Position numbers and translations under genes: made by a program. A stretch of 64,000 nucleotides of DNA from Camellia lanceoleosa (lineage: Eukaryota; Streptophyta; Magnoliopsida; Ericales; Theaceae): NCBI GenBank assembly GCA_025200525.1, contig CM045763.1:58979530-59043529 (forward strand), in the 5' to 3' direction. This document shows positions 21,471 through 32,905 of this stretch, one piece after another. The stretch's first letter is position 1, and each line of letters opens with the position of its first letter. A model generated the notes under the pieces. That model was given only the letters and a program-made list of their open reading frames with translations. It was not told where the DNA came from and did no database searches.

Positions 21471-23551
21471 ATGGCGAATCCCAACAACCAAAATGTATCC
21501 ACTCCTATCTTTAATGGTGAAAATTTTGATTTTTGGTACGTGAAAATGAGAACTATTTTTGTCTATACGGAGCTTTGGGATCTTGTTGAGAATGGATTCG
21601 AGGAACCTGAAGATGCAGGAGCTTTGACAAATCCCCAAAAGAACCAATTAAAAGAGCAAAGGAAGAATGATTCAAAGGCTCTCTCTTTTATTCAACAAGG
21701 AGTTTCAGAAGCAATCTTTCCAAGAATTATCAATGCAACAAAAGCGAAGGAGGCATGGGATATTCTTCAAAAAGAGTATAGACGCAACTTGAAGGTAAGA
21801 ACCATCAAACTTCAATCATTGAAAAGAGATTTTGAAAATTTAAAGATGAAGGATATGGAATTGTTGAAGGATTATTTTTCTAGAGTTATGGAACTTGTAA
21901 ACCAAATGAAAATTTATGGGGATTGTTGAGAAAATTTTGATAGTTTGCCAGAGAAATACAATCCCATTGTTGCTGTCATTGAAGAAACTAAAGATCTTGC
22001 TGATTTGAGTATTGAAGAATTGATGGGTTCAATTAAAGCATTTGAGCAAAGGTTGAGTAGGCAATCTGAAAAGTCAATTGAAAGTGCTTTTCAATCCAAG
22101 CTCAATGTTAGTACCTCTAATTCCCAAGGAAGAGGAAGAGGAGAAGGAAGAAATGCAACCGAAAGAACAAGAAATGCAAGAGGAAGAGGAATGTCTAATT
22201 TTCAAAGAAAGGAAAATGAAGAGTCCACTCAACAAAAGTGTAGAATTTGCAACCGAAGCAATCATGTTGATAAAGATTGTTGGTTTCGAGGAAAGCCAAA
22301 ATATTACAATTGCAACAAATTTGGGCATGTCAAGAAGGATTGCCAAGTCAAGAGCACTCAACAAGCTAATTTTTCTGAGGAGCAAGAAAGTGCAGGGCAC
22401 ATGTTCTATGCTTGTCACAAGGCATTGGATCAAACCAAGGATGTATGGTTTCTCGATAGCAGATATAGCAATCACATGACAGGAGATGAAAGCATTTTTG
22501 TGAAAATGGATGCTTCCTCCAGTTCTCAAGTAAAAATAGGGAATGGTGCCTTAGTCCAAACAAAAGAAAAATGTACTATTGCTATAGAAACCAAGATGGG
22601 TACAAAATTCATTTCCGATGTTCTCTTAGTTCCAGACTTGGAGCAAAATTTGCTAAGTGTTGGACAACTTATGGAGCATGGATATCTTGTTCACTTTGAA
22701 GCGATTTTTGCAAAATTTTTGACAAAGGGGGGAAAAACCAAGTTGTAGCAAAAATCAAGATAGAGAAGAATAGAAGTTTTCCTCTCATTTTCCGGTATAT
22801 AGCAAAAATACGGCTTTGAAGATGGATGTGATTGATAATTCATGGCTTTGGCATAGAAGATTTGGGCACTTGAATTTTCAAAGCTGAAGCATCTTGTTAT
22901 AGAAGTTTGGTTGGAAGTTTGTTGTACTTAACTGCTACAAGACCGGACATTATGTATGCTACAAGTTTACTGTCTCGGTTCATGCACAGTCCAAGCAAAA
23001 TTCATTTTGGGGTTGCAAAAAGAGTGTTGAGATACATTCAAGATACACTTGATTATGGAATTTTTTATGAGAAATTTCTTGATGCAAGGTTAATTGGATT
23101 TTGTGATAGTGATTGGGCTGAATGTATTGATGATATGAGAAGCACTTCTGGGTATGCATTTTCTCTTAGATCGGGCGTAATTTCATGGTCATCCAAGAAA
23201 CAACAAACTGTGGTACAATCATCTGCTGAAGCCGAATATATTTCAGCATCATTGGCAACTACACAAGCAATTTGGCTAAGAAGAATTTTGGATGATTTTG
23301 GTGAGAAGAAAGGTGAAGCTACTCCAATTATGTGTGATAATAAGTCTACTATTGCTATGGCAAAGAATCCCATCTACCATTCTCGTACTAAACACATTGC
23401 TATCAAACATCATTTCATTAGAGAAGCTGTGGAAGATGATGAGATTCAAATCAAGTATTGCAAAACTGAAGATCAAGTTGTGGACATCTTCACCAAAGCT
23501 CTACCAAGGGACAAATTTGAATTTTTTAGAGAAATGTTGGGTGTCACATAA
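21471..23551 (+). pseudogene. Copia 2 gag-pol remnant
   Basis: Gag starts MANPNNQNVSTPIFNG at 21471, with the family's FDFWYVKM and AWDILQKEY motifs, and meets an in-frame TGA at 21927-21929. Gag resumes in the same frame from 21945 with zinc knuckles CRICNRSNHVDKDC (intact) and YYNCNKFGHVKKDC (first Cys lost). A protease-like WFLDSRYSNHMTG follows (Gly of DSG replaced). At about 22885, just after WHRRFGHLNFQS, the sequence jumps to the late RT/RNase H part (LVGSLLYLTATRPDIMYA, CDSDWAE, SSAEAEYISA, KHHFIREAV, DIFTKALPRDKFEF), ending at 23551. The integrase core and YVDD region are absent. Confidence 0.88.
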
Positions 23552-23569
23552 TATGGCATTAAGGGAGAG

Positions 23570-23857
23570 TGTTAAAATTAATGTCATATTTACATTAGAT
23601 ACATTGGATACATTGAGTTCATACATTCTTTGTATTCATGTATTTTATATTTATTAAGTACATTGTCTAGATTATATTTATGTACCTAATTAATTGTAAG
23701 GTTGTTTAGGTTCATGGATCTTATTCATTGAACTTATGTATAACCTTCTTTATATAAAAGGATGTAAGCCTATGGGCAAAATATATGAATCAATAAGTGA
23801 GAAAAATTCAATACAAAATATAGTTCATTGTAAAGAGAGTTTTATCAAAAGCTAACA
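23570..23857 (+). repeat. 3' LTR of Copia 2
   Basis: 288-bp copy of the 5' LTR, shorter through loss of one TACATTG-type and one TTCATG-type unit near its start. Confidence 0.88.
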
Positions 23858-23982
23858 AACTTGTATATCATTTTTCTAAAGGTAAAAAAGAAAATTAAGA
23901 AAAGGAAACTTGGACTACAATCAGCGAAAGACCCCTTTCCATATTTTGCCAAGATGAGATTGAATTTGAAAGAGAAGACATT

Positions 23983-24013
<31 letters not shown>

Positions 24014-24879
24014 CCATTCTCTTTTCTTATGTACTCAATCTCTCCATGCTTAATGTTATCTGATCAAGTTGTGAAATATTTGACTGATGATTTTAGGGTC
24101 CTACTTGCTGAGAGAAAAGACACTCATGTCTTTGAAAATTATTTGGTCTAATGCTACTCTTAAGAAGCTGAAACAATTTGCTTGACAATGAATATTTTTT
24201 GTAGAAATTGCTATTTGGACTGCAATATAGTTTCATGTAACACTAGAGACTCTTAGCATATTATTTTTAAATTGACTCATAAGACTCGGTTGATTTCCCA
24301 ACGAGTCAATGACCAGCATACAAATGATTTATATCATAAGTAAATTTAAGGATGATGTTTTACGGTCTTAAATATTTGTCAACATTCACTTTACCTTGCC
24401 CTGGAGTAGTTTACCCAACTTGTCTTTTTTTTTTTTTTTTTTTTTTGGTTGATGACTCGGTAGTTTACCCCACTTCTCCAATGTTTTGAAAAATAATAAC
24501 AATGAAGATGAATATCATGAGCTTTTCGTTGGCAAAATTGATGTTACATATTTAGTCATATCGTTAACCAGAGGGCACTCCGATACTAAAATCAGCAACA
24601 ACTCTCTAAAGAATATTCAATAATACAAATACTCAACTTTTTATTTAAAATTTATTTTTCTTGCTCATTGAGATGAAAATTTATTAATTAAATATTTAAA
24701 TTTCATTTTCACTAATATATTCAGGGGCCAAATAAGAAAAATCCATGAAATTATGTACAGCTGTTGACAACATGAGTTAATTGAACCAAAATCAAATAGT
24801 TTAGGGCTAAAATTGATATAATTAAAAAGACTAGGATGGAAATAACTAAAAATTTACCTCTTCATATGACAATCATAAT
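23858..24879. other. Intergenic; CT and poly-T tracts
   Basis: A (CT)n run lies near 23980-24010 and a poly-T run at about 24427-24446. The open frame 23861-24151 (+) is built around the CT tract and shows no family features. Otherwise nothing is recognised. Confidence 0.5.
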
Positions 24880-26370
24880 GCTTTTGATCCTCTCAAGAAT
24901 CATTAGTTCAGCATTACAATGCATGTAACTTAGCTTCTTGAGTCTTGGCATTCCATCTTCTTCCACTACCAACTAGTCTAACGTATGCAAATCAATTTCC
25001 AACACTTCGAGTGAGGAAACTTATCTGGTCCTCCTGAGCAAACCATCTTCTTCCCAGTATAGGAGAGAACCCAATTTGAGGATGTTCAATTTAGGTAGTT
25101 CCTTCAGTGTCACCATTAAATCCTCTACCAAATATGCATCAACAAATGTAAGCTTGATAAGGTTCAGAGGTAGTTTACCAAGTTCCCAAAACTTGCCCAT
25201 GCGTATCCGCAGATGCAACTTCCAAAGACTTTCATATCAAGACAGATCTAGTTTTGTTAGAGTGGCTACGTCGTTTACATACCGGTGATTAATAGACAAC
25301 CGCAGGATCTCTAGCTTGTTTGACATAGATGCTTCTGATAATACCTTGATAATTGACTTTGTCGAATTAAAGATTCCTAGTTTTCTCAAATTGGGACATC
25401 TGTGTAGCCATTCAGCCTCCAAAAGTGGTCCAGGCACCACATACAAGGTTTGGAGATTGGGTAGAGAAACTTCAATTTGACGGAAACTATATTTGCAGAC
25501 CAGATCACGACAATCTTGTGGAGGCCATTGAATAGATCTTTTATCGAGGACAATATGCCTTAGTTGCTCCTGTTAAGGAAAATATGTGATTCCCTACAAG
25601 TAAATCATTCAATGGGAATAAAAACTAATGCAGAAAAATTAAATCAAAAGTAACACAAGAATTTTTACGTGATTCCCTCAATGTGAGGTACGTCTACGGG
25701 ATCAAAATCCGATTCCACTATCAACCAAATAGTTTGCAAACGATTACAAATGAGACATGAATGGTCTCACAAAACCATCCTTAGGTGAATTCCAAATAAT
25801 CACAAATAAACAAGAGGAAAGACCTCAACAAATAGATGAACAAAAGTCTTCAAAACAGAATGTAGAAAATCCAAAATAATAGACCAAAATCAATCTCCAC
25901 TCAAGCAAACAAATATGCATCCAAACAAACCTTCCAAGCTTCTATAGCCAAACGGTACCCACTGAGATTGAACACTAATCCCATGTAGTAGCCGTAGCAC
26001 TTTTTGGAGAACTATGAATTAAATTTGTAACAGCCACACAAATCTTCCAAGTCCTCTCACCGAAATCAATTAGCTGCCACTCTATCACAGAACACACAAA
26101 ACAATATATATATATATTGTTAAATCTTAGATTTGTTTTACCAAAACCCTAGTTGTTACCAAACTGAATTGGGTCTCCACAAATTAAATATAATATATAA
26201 AAATATATTATAATTAATATCAAACCAAATTAAACTCTTTTAATAAACTAATTGGGTCCCACACTCCAATAAGGAGGTATACCCAACAATTCCATCTCCC
26301 AAATAGCTTTTGGAATATGGATACGATGACCAATTTGAATATCCAAGGTCGTTAAATTTTAAGCTTGCAA
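24880..26370 (-). pseudogene. NLR-B: LRR fragment of a third resistance gene, split by a solo LTR
   Basis: Only leucine-rich repeats remain. Read on the minus strand: NLTTLDIQIGHRIHIPKAIW (about 26355-26295), then after the solo LTR QLRHIVLDKRSIQ, SLPNLQTLYVVPGPLL, CPNLRKLGIF, NKLEILRLSINHRY, LPLNLIKLTFVDAYL, LPKLNILKLGS, LEVLEIDLHTLD and MPRLKKLSYMHCN. Stops lie near 25020 and 24975, and an early one near 26360. The repeats align with the end of NLR-C (IHIPSVIW, QLRHILL, SLPNLQTLYVVP), so the cluster grew by tandem duplication. The CC and NB-ARC parts are absent. Confidence 0.85.
25571..26288 (-). repeat. Solo LTR of the Copia 1 family
   Basis: On the minus strand it starts TGTTGGGTATACCTCC (at 26288) and ends TTAACA, matching the Copia 1 LTR through most of its length but about 80 bp longer and diverged. 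Minus-strand flanks GGAAT and GGAGC are a plausible decayed 5-bp duplication, since the uninterrupted LRR codons read GGAGC. No internal sequence remains, as expected from LTR-LTR recombination. Confidence 0.85.
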
Positions 26371-26525
26371 AACCATACTAAGAAGATCTTTTTGGTTTTT
26401 TTTTTTTATTATTTTTTTCTTTTTCTAAACAAAGTAAGACATAAAACAAACATGCACACATTAAGTGACTCAAAAAGAAAAAAAAAAAACACACAGAAAC
26501 TTAAAAACTAAAAAGAATATACAAA

Positions 26526-28618
26526 TTAACACAAGTCAAGTTTTTGCACCCAAACCGCTTTAGTATGAAGAAAGTTGTGAGAATTGCGGTTCTTGGATGG
26601 TGTCTTGACGTTGTGGTTCCCTTTGCTTTCAATGGAAACCTGTCTCGACTTGGTTTCCGACTTCCTATTTCTAGGTCTAGGCAAATACAAACTCACTCCA
26701 TGTTTGGTCTCAAGCTGATTAAAATAACGAGGTCTAATATGACCTTTAACCTCATTACTACCAATGAAGTGTCTCCTTCCCCACGAAATGTTGGAATTTC
26801 TTCCATCTCTATGAGACATTCTCCCATGCAACTTATAACAATAAGGGCGAATATGACCATGCATACCACAATGATGACAAATAAAAATAGGGTGTATAGG
26901 GTATACCTTCTTTTCTTTTACCTTACCAACTCTAGGAAGTTTGAGAAGTCCATCCTTATGTTGAATTTTTTGTTCTCCCTTTTCTTGAGTTCTTGTATCA
27001 TGAGATGTAGATGCACTCTGTTTTTGCTCTTTGTTATCACCAAAGCCAATGCCACTCTTGTCACAACATATTTGTTGAGACCCAATGATATGTTCCAAAG
27101 TCTTTGATCCTTTGTTCCAAAGGCCAATGGTAACCATAGCATACTTGAGCTCTTCTTCTTTCTTGATCATTAGTTCTTCCAAGGCAACGTGAGACATCTC
27201 GAGAGATTCAATATTTTCTTCATACATTGCATAGATTTGCTGTAGCTCGTTCCTCTCTGTCTCACAAGTCAAGAGTTTTGCACAAAGAGCTTGTCGATCA
27301 TTAGTTATCTTGATGGCATCACTCCTAGCCTCGGAAATCTCCTCTTTTAGTTTGACATTCTCATTTTCACATATTTTGAGTTTCATAGTGAGTTTGTCAT
27401 TCAATTTGGATAAGTTAAGAGATTCCTTATACAACTTTTCATAAGCTTGCTCAAGTTTTTCATCATCACTTCCCGAGGATTCATCATTAGTGGCATTCTC
27501 AACCGGCCTCTTCGGATACTCTGTTCGTCCTTCAGTTTCAGAAGCCGCCATGAAAGCAAGGAATTGTTTATGTCCCTCTTCACCATGATCTTCATTGTCA
27601 CTTTCATCTTTATCAGATTCTGATTCATCATCCCAAGTGATAGCGAGGGCTTTCTTCTTTCTTAAACAAGTGGGGCATTCTTGAGCAAAGTGACCAAATC
27701 CTCGGCATTCATAGCATTGGATTCTTTCAGAGTTCCCTTGTATCTTTCCTTTCTCCTTTTTGGCTATAGAATTAATTTTGAGTTTATCTTTGCCTTTAGA
27801 TTTATGAGTATGAGTAGATTCCAAAAGATTAGGATTCTTTTTCAGAAAATATTTTTTAAATTGTTTTACAAAAGCATCCGTAATCTTGGAATCTATCTCA
27901 CAATCCTTATCAGAATCCTCTCCAGCTCTACGAGCACTATTAAAAGCAACATCTTTTTGTTTTTTTTTTTGAAATTCCTATGTGCCTCATAAGTTTGGAG
28001 ATTTCCAACCAAATGATCTAGCTTGAGGTTGTCAACATCTTGAGTCTCCTCAATAGCCGTAACTTTTGGTTGGAACCGATCGGGCAAGGACCTCAAAATT
28101 TTTCCTACAATCCTGGATTTCGATATTTTTTCACCTAAATTGAAGCTGGAATTTACAAGGTCACTCAACTTCGCATAAAATTCATCAAAGGTCTCACTAT
28201 CTTTTATTGAAAGGTTTTCGAAACTAGACGTGAGCCTTTGAATTTTTGAGCGTTTAACCGAAGGAGTGCCCTCATGAATAGTTTGTAAAATATCCCAAGC
28301 CTCTTTTGCGACTTTATAATTACAAATTTGACTAAACTCTTCAAGTGTGACAGCGCAAAAGAGAGAATTGATAGCTTTATTATTCCAGCTACTATTTTGG
28401 TAATCAATTGTGTCCCACTTATCAATTGGTTTGGGGAAAGTTACTCCATCAACGGTAATCGTCGGTTCAGTCCACCCATACATGACAGATTGCCAAACTT
28501 TTTCATCAATAGATTTTAAAAACGATCTCATCCAAGCTTTCCAAAACGAATAATTGGATCCGTCAAGTAAGGGTGGTCGAACCATAGAATTTCCCTCACG
28601 AATTGAATCCATTATCAC
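26526..28618 (-). pseudogene. SIRE-like gag with zinc knuckle and coiled coil
   Basis: Starts near 28618 (MDSIREGNSMVRPPLLDG, NYSFWKAWMRSFL). The gag core follows (AKEAWDILQTIHEG, FDEFYAKLSDLVNSSF, RSLPDRFQPKVTAIEE), then CYECRGFGHFAQEC (zinc knuckle, about 27720-27680). An acidic stretch and a long coiled coil come next (KLNDKLTMKLKICENENVKL and after), then a second Cys/His motif CHHCGMHGHIRPYC, ending KAVWVQKLDLC. The only break is a frameshift at an 11-base T/A homopolymer (27960-27970). It is therefore nearly intact as gag, but pol is absent downstream. Confidence 0.85.
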
Positions 28619-28684
28619 AAATCAAACAAGATCTCTCTCAAAAGTTTTTTAAAAAACAAAAGAGCAACCCGCTCTGATACCAAT

Positions 28685-29709
28685 TGAAAAATCTAGAAAT
28701 CCCCTAGATGTTGATTTGTGATTATGTATCAATTTTAAGCAGTAAACAACAATCACAATCAAACAATCAAGACAAATCGTCACAACGATTTTACATGAAA
28801 AAACCACAATTTGACACCTCTAATTATGATAAAAAAAGTCACGGGCAAAAGCCACAAAACAATCCACTAAGAAAATATATAGGAATTACACAGGTATACT
28901 CTCAATTACCTAGCGAATCCACTCCCGAATTGAACCAACCCCTATGTGCCTCTTCTAGCCCCGTCTTCACCTCAGAATTGTCTTGACGATGAGCCACTCT
29001 AGAATCCACCAAAGCTTCAGGCTCAAATTCTTCAGAATCCACCGAAGAACAACTCTCTCTTTTGTATAGAATGAACAAACAAACTTTTGATGTATTCTTC
29101 TTAACCCATGAGTTGAATACTCAAGTAAACATCAAAGAAAACTAGTAAAATATCTCCAGATATAAACCTTAATATCCAAAAAGAAGATTTGAAGAAGTAA
29201 TCCTAAAATCTGATAGAAACACGTACTTATAGAAATCTGGGACTGCGAAGCTCGCTCGAGCGTAGACTCTCTCGCTCGAGCGAGGAACCAAAAACGCTTG
29301 TTTTCCATAAGCGGCTTCGCTCGAGCCAAACAACCTGCGCTCGAGCTTACAATCATCATTCTCAGGTTTTTTACAGACGCAGCCTTCGCTCGAGCTAGAA
29401 CTCCTTTGCTCGAGCGAGCAAGGGTGGACATGCAACTTCGAATGCAATTTTGCATTTTGCTTCGGGGGCGCTGCCCCCTCGACCCCGCCTGGGCGCTGCC
29501 CCAGACCCGCCAAGGGGCAGCTTGATCCCCGTCATAATCAGTGAAGTGACAATCTTGAAAGTATTAACATCACAAACTTCTCTGCAAGACACAATTCGGG
29601 TTGAATTCACATATAAAAACTCATAGCCTCATTGAAATAAAAAATGCAAAAGTAAGTACAACTGAAAGGAGTTTTGTCAAACGGGATTGCCAAGAATAAA
29701 AACCTAACA
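28685..29709 (-). repeat. SIRE-like LTR with CGCTCGAGCG palindromes
   Basis: Starts (minus) TGTTAGGTTTTTATTC at 29709 and ends TTTTTCA next to the PBS. Between 29245 and 29425 it carries several copies of the palindromic core GCTCGAGC. Next to these is a GC-rich stretch (29461-29518) with GGGCGCTGCCCC and GGCGCTGCCCCC. These are unlike the AT-rich surroundings and are probably part of the LTR regulatory or RNA-structure region. Confidence 0.85.
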
Positions 29710-29714
29710 ACCTC

Positions 29715-31909
29715 GATAATTGGCTCCGTCACATAAGAGATTCCTAATTTCAGAAATTAGGAAAGTTGCGCAACCATTTAGCCCTTAGAACTTGTCAAGG
29801 CACCACATACAAGGTTTGAAGATTAGGCAAAGAAACTCAATTTTTATGGAAACTACATTTGCTGACCATCTGAAGATAACCTTGAGGCTATAGATTAGAT
29901 TCTTTGTATAAGAGAATATGCCTCAATTGTTTCATCCTCCAGATAACACTTGGAATATGGATACGATAACTTCGCACATCCAAGGTCATTAAAATTTTCA
30001 ATTTACCTATGGATAAGGGAAATTTGACAAAGTGATTTTTGAATCCAAAGTAATTTAAGTGCCTCAAATTGCCAATTTCATTTGGAAGAGGGAATGAAAA
30101 GCCATGGCCATCTACGCTTAGCACTTGAAGAAATCTAGAGCCTTTAAAAAATTCCTTAACTTGTCTCCTGCTAGGTGAGCTCCAGTCTTTTCCAAGAAAA
30201 GATAGCATGGTACGAAGCTTGGGGGTTTGAAAATTAGAAGAAATGTATTCCCTAACACTATTATGGTAGATTGTGACTCTACGAACCTTCTTTGCAGAAT
30301 TAATGGCGGTTACATCATTGTGAGGGTTAAAGAATTTACACTCGGTGGCCACCCTAATGCATAAATTGTGCAGAAGATCATGAATACGACAAGTTCTAAT
30401 CCTCCCATTGTATCTTCTCCTAGCAACTTGAACCATGTTCCTAGCAACCAAATGATCAAGGTAATCTTCCCCCACATCCTCAGGCGTGCGCTGTCTTTTT
30501 CCTTGTACAAATCCCTCCGCCACCCATAAGTTAATTAATTCGAATGCAAAGATCTCATAATCCTCTGGAAAAAGCCCAAAATAGAGAAAGCATGGTTTTA
30601 AATGAATGGGCAAATCTTTGTAACTCAAAGCCAAGATTTTTGAACACATATCATCATCTTGACCCATGCTGTCAAGTAATCCCTTCCAGGCATGTTCGGT
30701 TTTCTCTTTACGAAGTAGCAAACCAGCTACTACCACAATAGCAAGTGGTACAAAACCACATCTTTCTACAATTTTCCTACCAAGAGGTTCTAACTCTTGG
30801 AACTCAATTGTGTCGTTGGTAATTTCTAGAGGGTCCATGACCATCATAGAAAAAAGGTTCCAACTTTCATTTGGTTTCAAGGGTTGTAGCTCGTGTAGAA
30901 AGCTAACCCCGCATATGGACAAGCCCACTTCTCTATTTCAAGAAGTGATGATTATTCTGCTACCATTTTTACAATTTTTAGGAATGCCATTTTCAAGATC
31001 ATCCCATGTTTGGGTGTCCCATATATCGTCACTCAAGATTACATACCTTTTGCCCTCCAAATATGCAGAAAGGTTGGCCTCCACATTCTCTTCCCACTTC
31101 TCCTTCGCCAAGCCCACTTGTTTTGCTATGTCTTGCAAGAGAAGTTTTACATTGGGCCTTTGAGAAGCATAAACCTTCGCTGAACACTGAAAGCGAGGGT
31201 GAAAATTATAATCATCATCATTTACAACTGAATCAAAAACTTTCTTAGCAAGAGTTGTCTTGCCTAGTCCTGGTATACCAACTATTGAGACCACATGACG
31301 CTTCAAATCAGAATCAATCACTCTAGCCATCAATGTTTTGATATGTTCATCAAAACCAACTACAATTGGTTCGTCATGATGAAGGAAATGCCTTCTTTTC
31401 TCCCATATGTTTCTTCCACTACTGTTGGTAGTATTATTGGTTCCATAAGCATTTCTAACGCGAGGAATATTTTCAACCCTTCTTCTGATCGCTTCAATCT
31501 CTACAACAAAGTTATGAATTGCAAAGCCATGGCATAAAACGCAAGTGGCACTCTTAAGACAACTTCCCAAGCACCCTGTCCTCTCGTATAATGATCCTAT
31601 ACGAGGAAAGTATGCCTCCACAAAGTCCTCTACATCGAAAGCCAGGACTCTAATATTGGTCAGCAAGGTGGCTTCCACTCTGCTTTCGCTTTGCTCGCCA
31701 TTAGCATCATCAACATCTTCTAGGTATGCTTGGATATAACTCATCTCATTTTCGATCCACTCCATGTCTTCCTTCAACTTTGACATGCGGCAACCTTCTT
31801 GGACAACTAGATTGCCCAATACTAGTATAGCTTGTTTGAGAACTGCTATAGCAGCGAGAATGGCAATTTCTGCCATTTTATTTTTTCTTCTTTGGCTACA
31901 AACCACCAA
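29715..31909 (-). pseudogene. NLR-C: CC-NB-ARC-LRR resistance gene with nonsense codon and lost LRR end
   Basis: The likely start is MAEIA at 31876 (homologous to NLR-A); an in-frame Met at 31909 adds 11 residues. Motifs: FDVEDFVEAYF (EDVID-like), P-loop GIPGLGKTTLAKK, kinase-2 YVILSDDIWD, RNBS-B GSRIIITS. A TGA at 30938-30940 then replaces the Arg expected in TSRN. The frame continues with GFVPLAIV (GLPL position), CFLYFGLFPEDYEI, WVAEGFVQGKR, CRIHDLLHNLC (MHD position) and LRRs (NEIGNLRHLNYFGFKNHF, SYRIHIPSVIW). After SNL near 29890 there are multiple stops and a frameshift, and at 29709 the SIRE-like LTR begins within a repeat equivalent to KSIIKVL of NLR-B. The potential product is a CC-P-loop protein of about 312 residues. 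Pseudogene most likely. Confidence 0.9.
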
Positions 31910-32227
31910 GAAGAGTTTAAGAGATAAAATCCATTAGCCAGTGATTTTGAAGTTGAAAACCAAATTGAAATCAATTCAACTTGGATTGGGGAGTGTTGTG
32001 AGCTACTGTCCAATACAAACCGAACACGTATGTTGATTTCAGCTGGAATTTTGGCTAACAAATCAAATTTTCTTTAATAAATGGAGAGGTCTTGATCTCG
32101 TTTTAAAGATCAAAATGATGATTTGAATGTTTTGTTTTGAGAAATTAGTTAAAAGTTGACTTTTTAATTTTTTTTGACTTTTTTTTAAAAACTGTGTAAA
32201 AAAAATAGAGAGATAATATGACTCTAA

Positions 32228-32456
32228 GGCTTCGTTTGGGAACAGGCTAATTTAGTAATTTTTTGGCTATTTGGCTAAAATATGAGTTAAAAAAAACTAG
32301 TATGTTTGGGATGACTTTTTGGTTTTTTACGAAAAGATGTGCAAAAAGTTGAGAGAAAAGAGAATCTTTGACTTTTTGGTGTGAGTTGTTGACTTTTTGA
32401 CTAATTTAATAACTTTTTAATTTTTTAGCTAAAAATGAGGGTTCCCAAACGAGGCC
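32228..32456. mobile_element. Tourist/Harbinger-like MITE, 229 bp
   Basis: Terminal inverted repeats GGCTTCGTTTGGGAACA and (reversed) GGCCTCGTTTGGGAACC. The 3-bp duplication TAA lies at 32225-32227 and 32457-32459, the PIF/Harbinger signature (TWA). The interior has AAAAAGTC/GACTTTTTG blocks. It is the best-defined member of the GTTTGG MITE family here and lies about 350 bp upstream of NLR-C. Confidence 0.82.
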
Positions 32457-32583
32457 TAAATAGGTTAAAAGCTGGTTTTCGATTTTTAGTCATCTTCCCA
32501 AATTACAGCAGAAGATTTCTTATGATTTTAATGAAGCAAAATTATGTCTAGGTGAATTCCTGCTCCGTCATCGCAGAAATACA

Positions 32584-32609
32584 ATATATATATATATATA
32601 TATATATTA
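32584..32609. repeat. (TA)n microsatellite
   Basis: Thirteen or so TA units, directly before a dispersed AT-rich repeat. Confidence 0.9.
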
Positions 32610-32619
32610 TTTTAGAGTA

Positions 32620-32905
32620 AATTATAAATATAGTTTTTGAGATTTACGTAATATACTAATTGCCCATGTAATTATGAAAATTACATTAAAATTTTAAATC
32701 ATATAATAAATAATCTCTTTTATTAATCAATTATAAAGTCAATTAATAATTTTTAACGATATTAATAATATATTTCAATTAACGATTTTAATAATTTTAT
32801 TGTTGTATATAAGAAGACAATTAGAATTTTTTTTATTTTTTATTTTTTCCAATCAACTCTTTGAATGACAAATTCTGACAGATATATTTGTAATTTATCA
32901 TTTAT
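32620..32905. repeat. Dispersed AT-rich repeat, copy 1
   Basis: Shares ordered blocks with 47994-48335: TAAATTA-AAATAT at the start, AAGTCAATTAATA-TTTTTAA, ATTTTATT-TTGTATAT and a terminal AAATTCTGACA...TATTTGTAATTT. It is non-coding and probably a MITE. No target duplication is seen. Confidence 0.5.

Larger units (their letters stand above)
21054..23857 (+). mobile_element. Copia LTR retrotransposon 2, internally deleted (2.8 kb)
   Basis: 5' LTR 21054-21375 and 3' LTR 23570-23857, both starting TGTTAAAATTAATG and ending GCTAACA. Flanks GACTT (21049-21053) and AACTT (23858-23862) are a target duplication with one mismatch. The PBS-like GTGATATCAGAGC lies at 21379-21391 and the purine tract AAGGGAGAG just before the 3' LTR. 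Gag and the RNase H end are kept, while integrase and most of the reverse transcriptase are missing. It is a deletion derivative that could only move with help. Confidence 0.9.
26526..29709 (-). mobile_element. SIRE-like Copia fragment: LTR, PBS and gag only
   Basis: LTR 28685-29709 (about 1 kb, typical of SIRE/Maximus), PBS TGGTATCAGAGCGGG (minus, 28668-28682), then gag to 26526. Pol and the second LTR are missing, and sequence of no clear origin (26371-26525, AT-rich with A-runs) separates it from NLR-B. Its LTR begins inside the LRR of NLR-C, so it broke that gene. The target duplication cannot be checked because the far end is lost. Confidence 0.85.

Noticed and set aside
23861..24151. 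96-residue plus-strand frame after Copia 2
   Set aside because: Spans a CT tract and begins at the 3' LTR border; no family features.
26544..27107. 187-residue plus-strand frame opposite the SIRE-like gag
   Set aside because: Shadow of the gag coding strand, which has clear zinc-knuckle and coiled-coil features.
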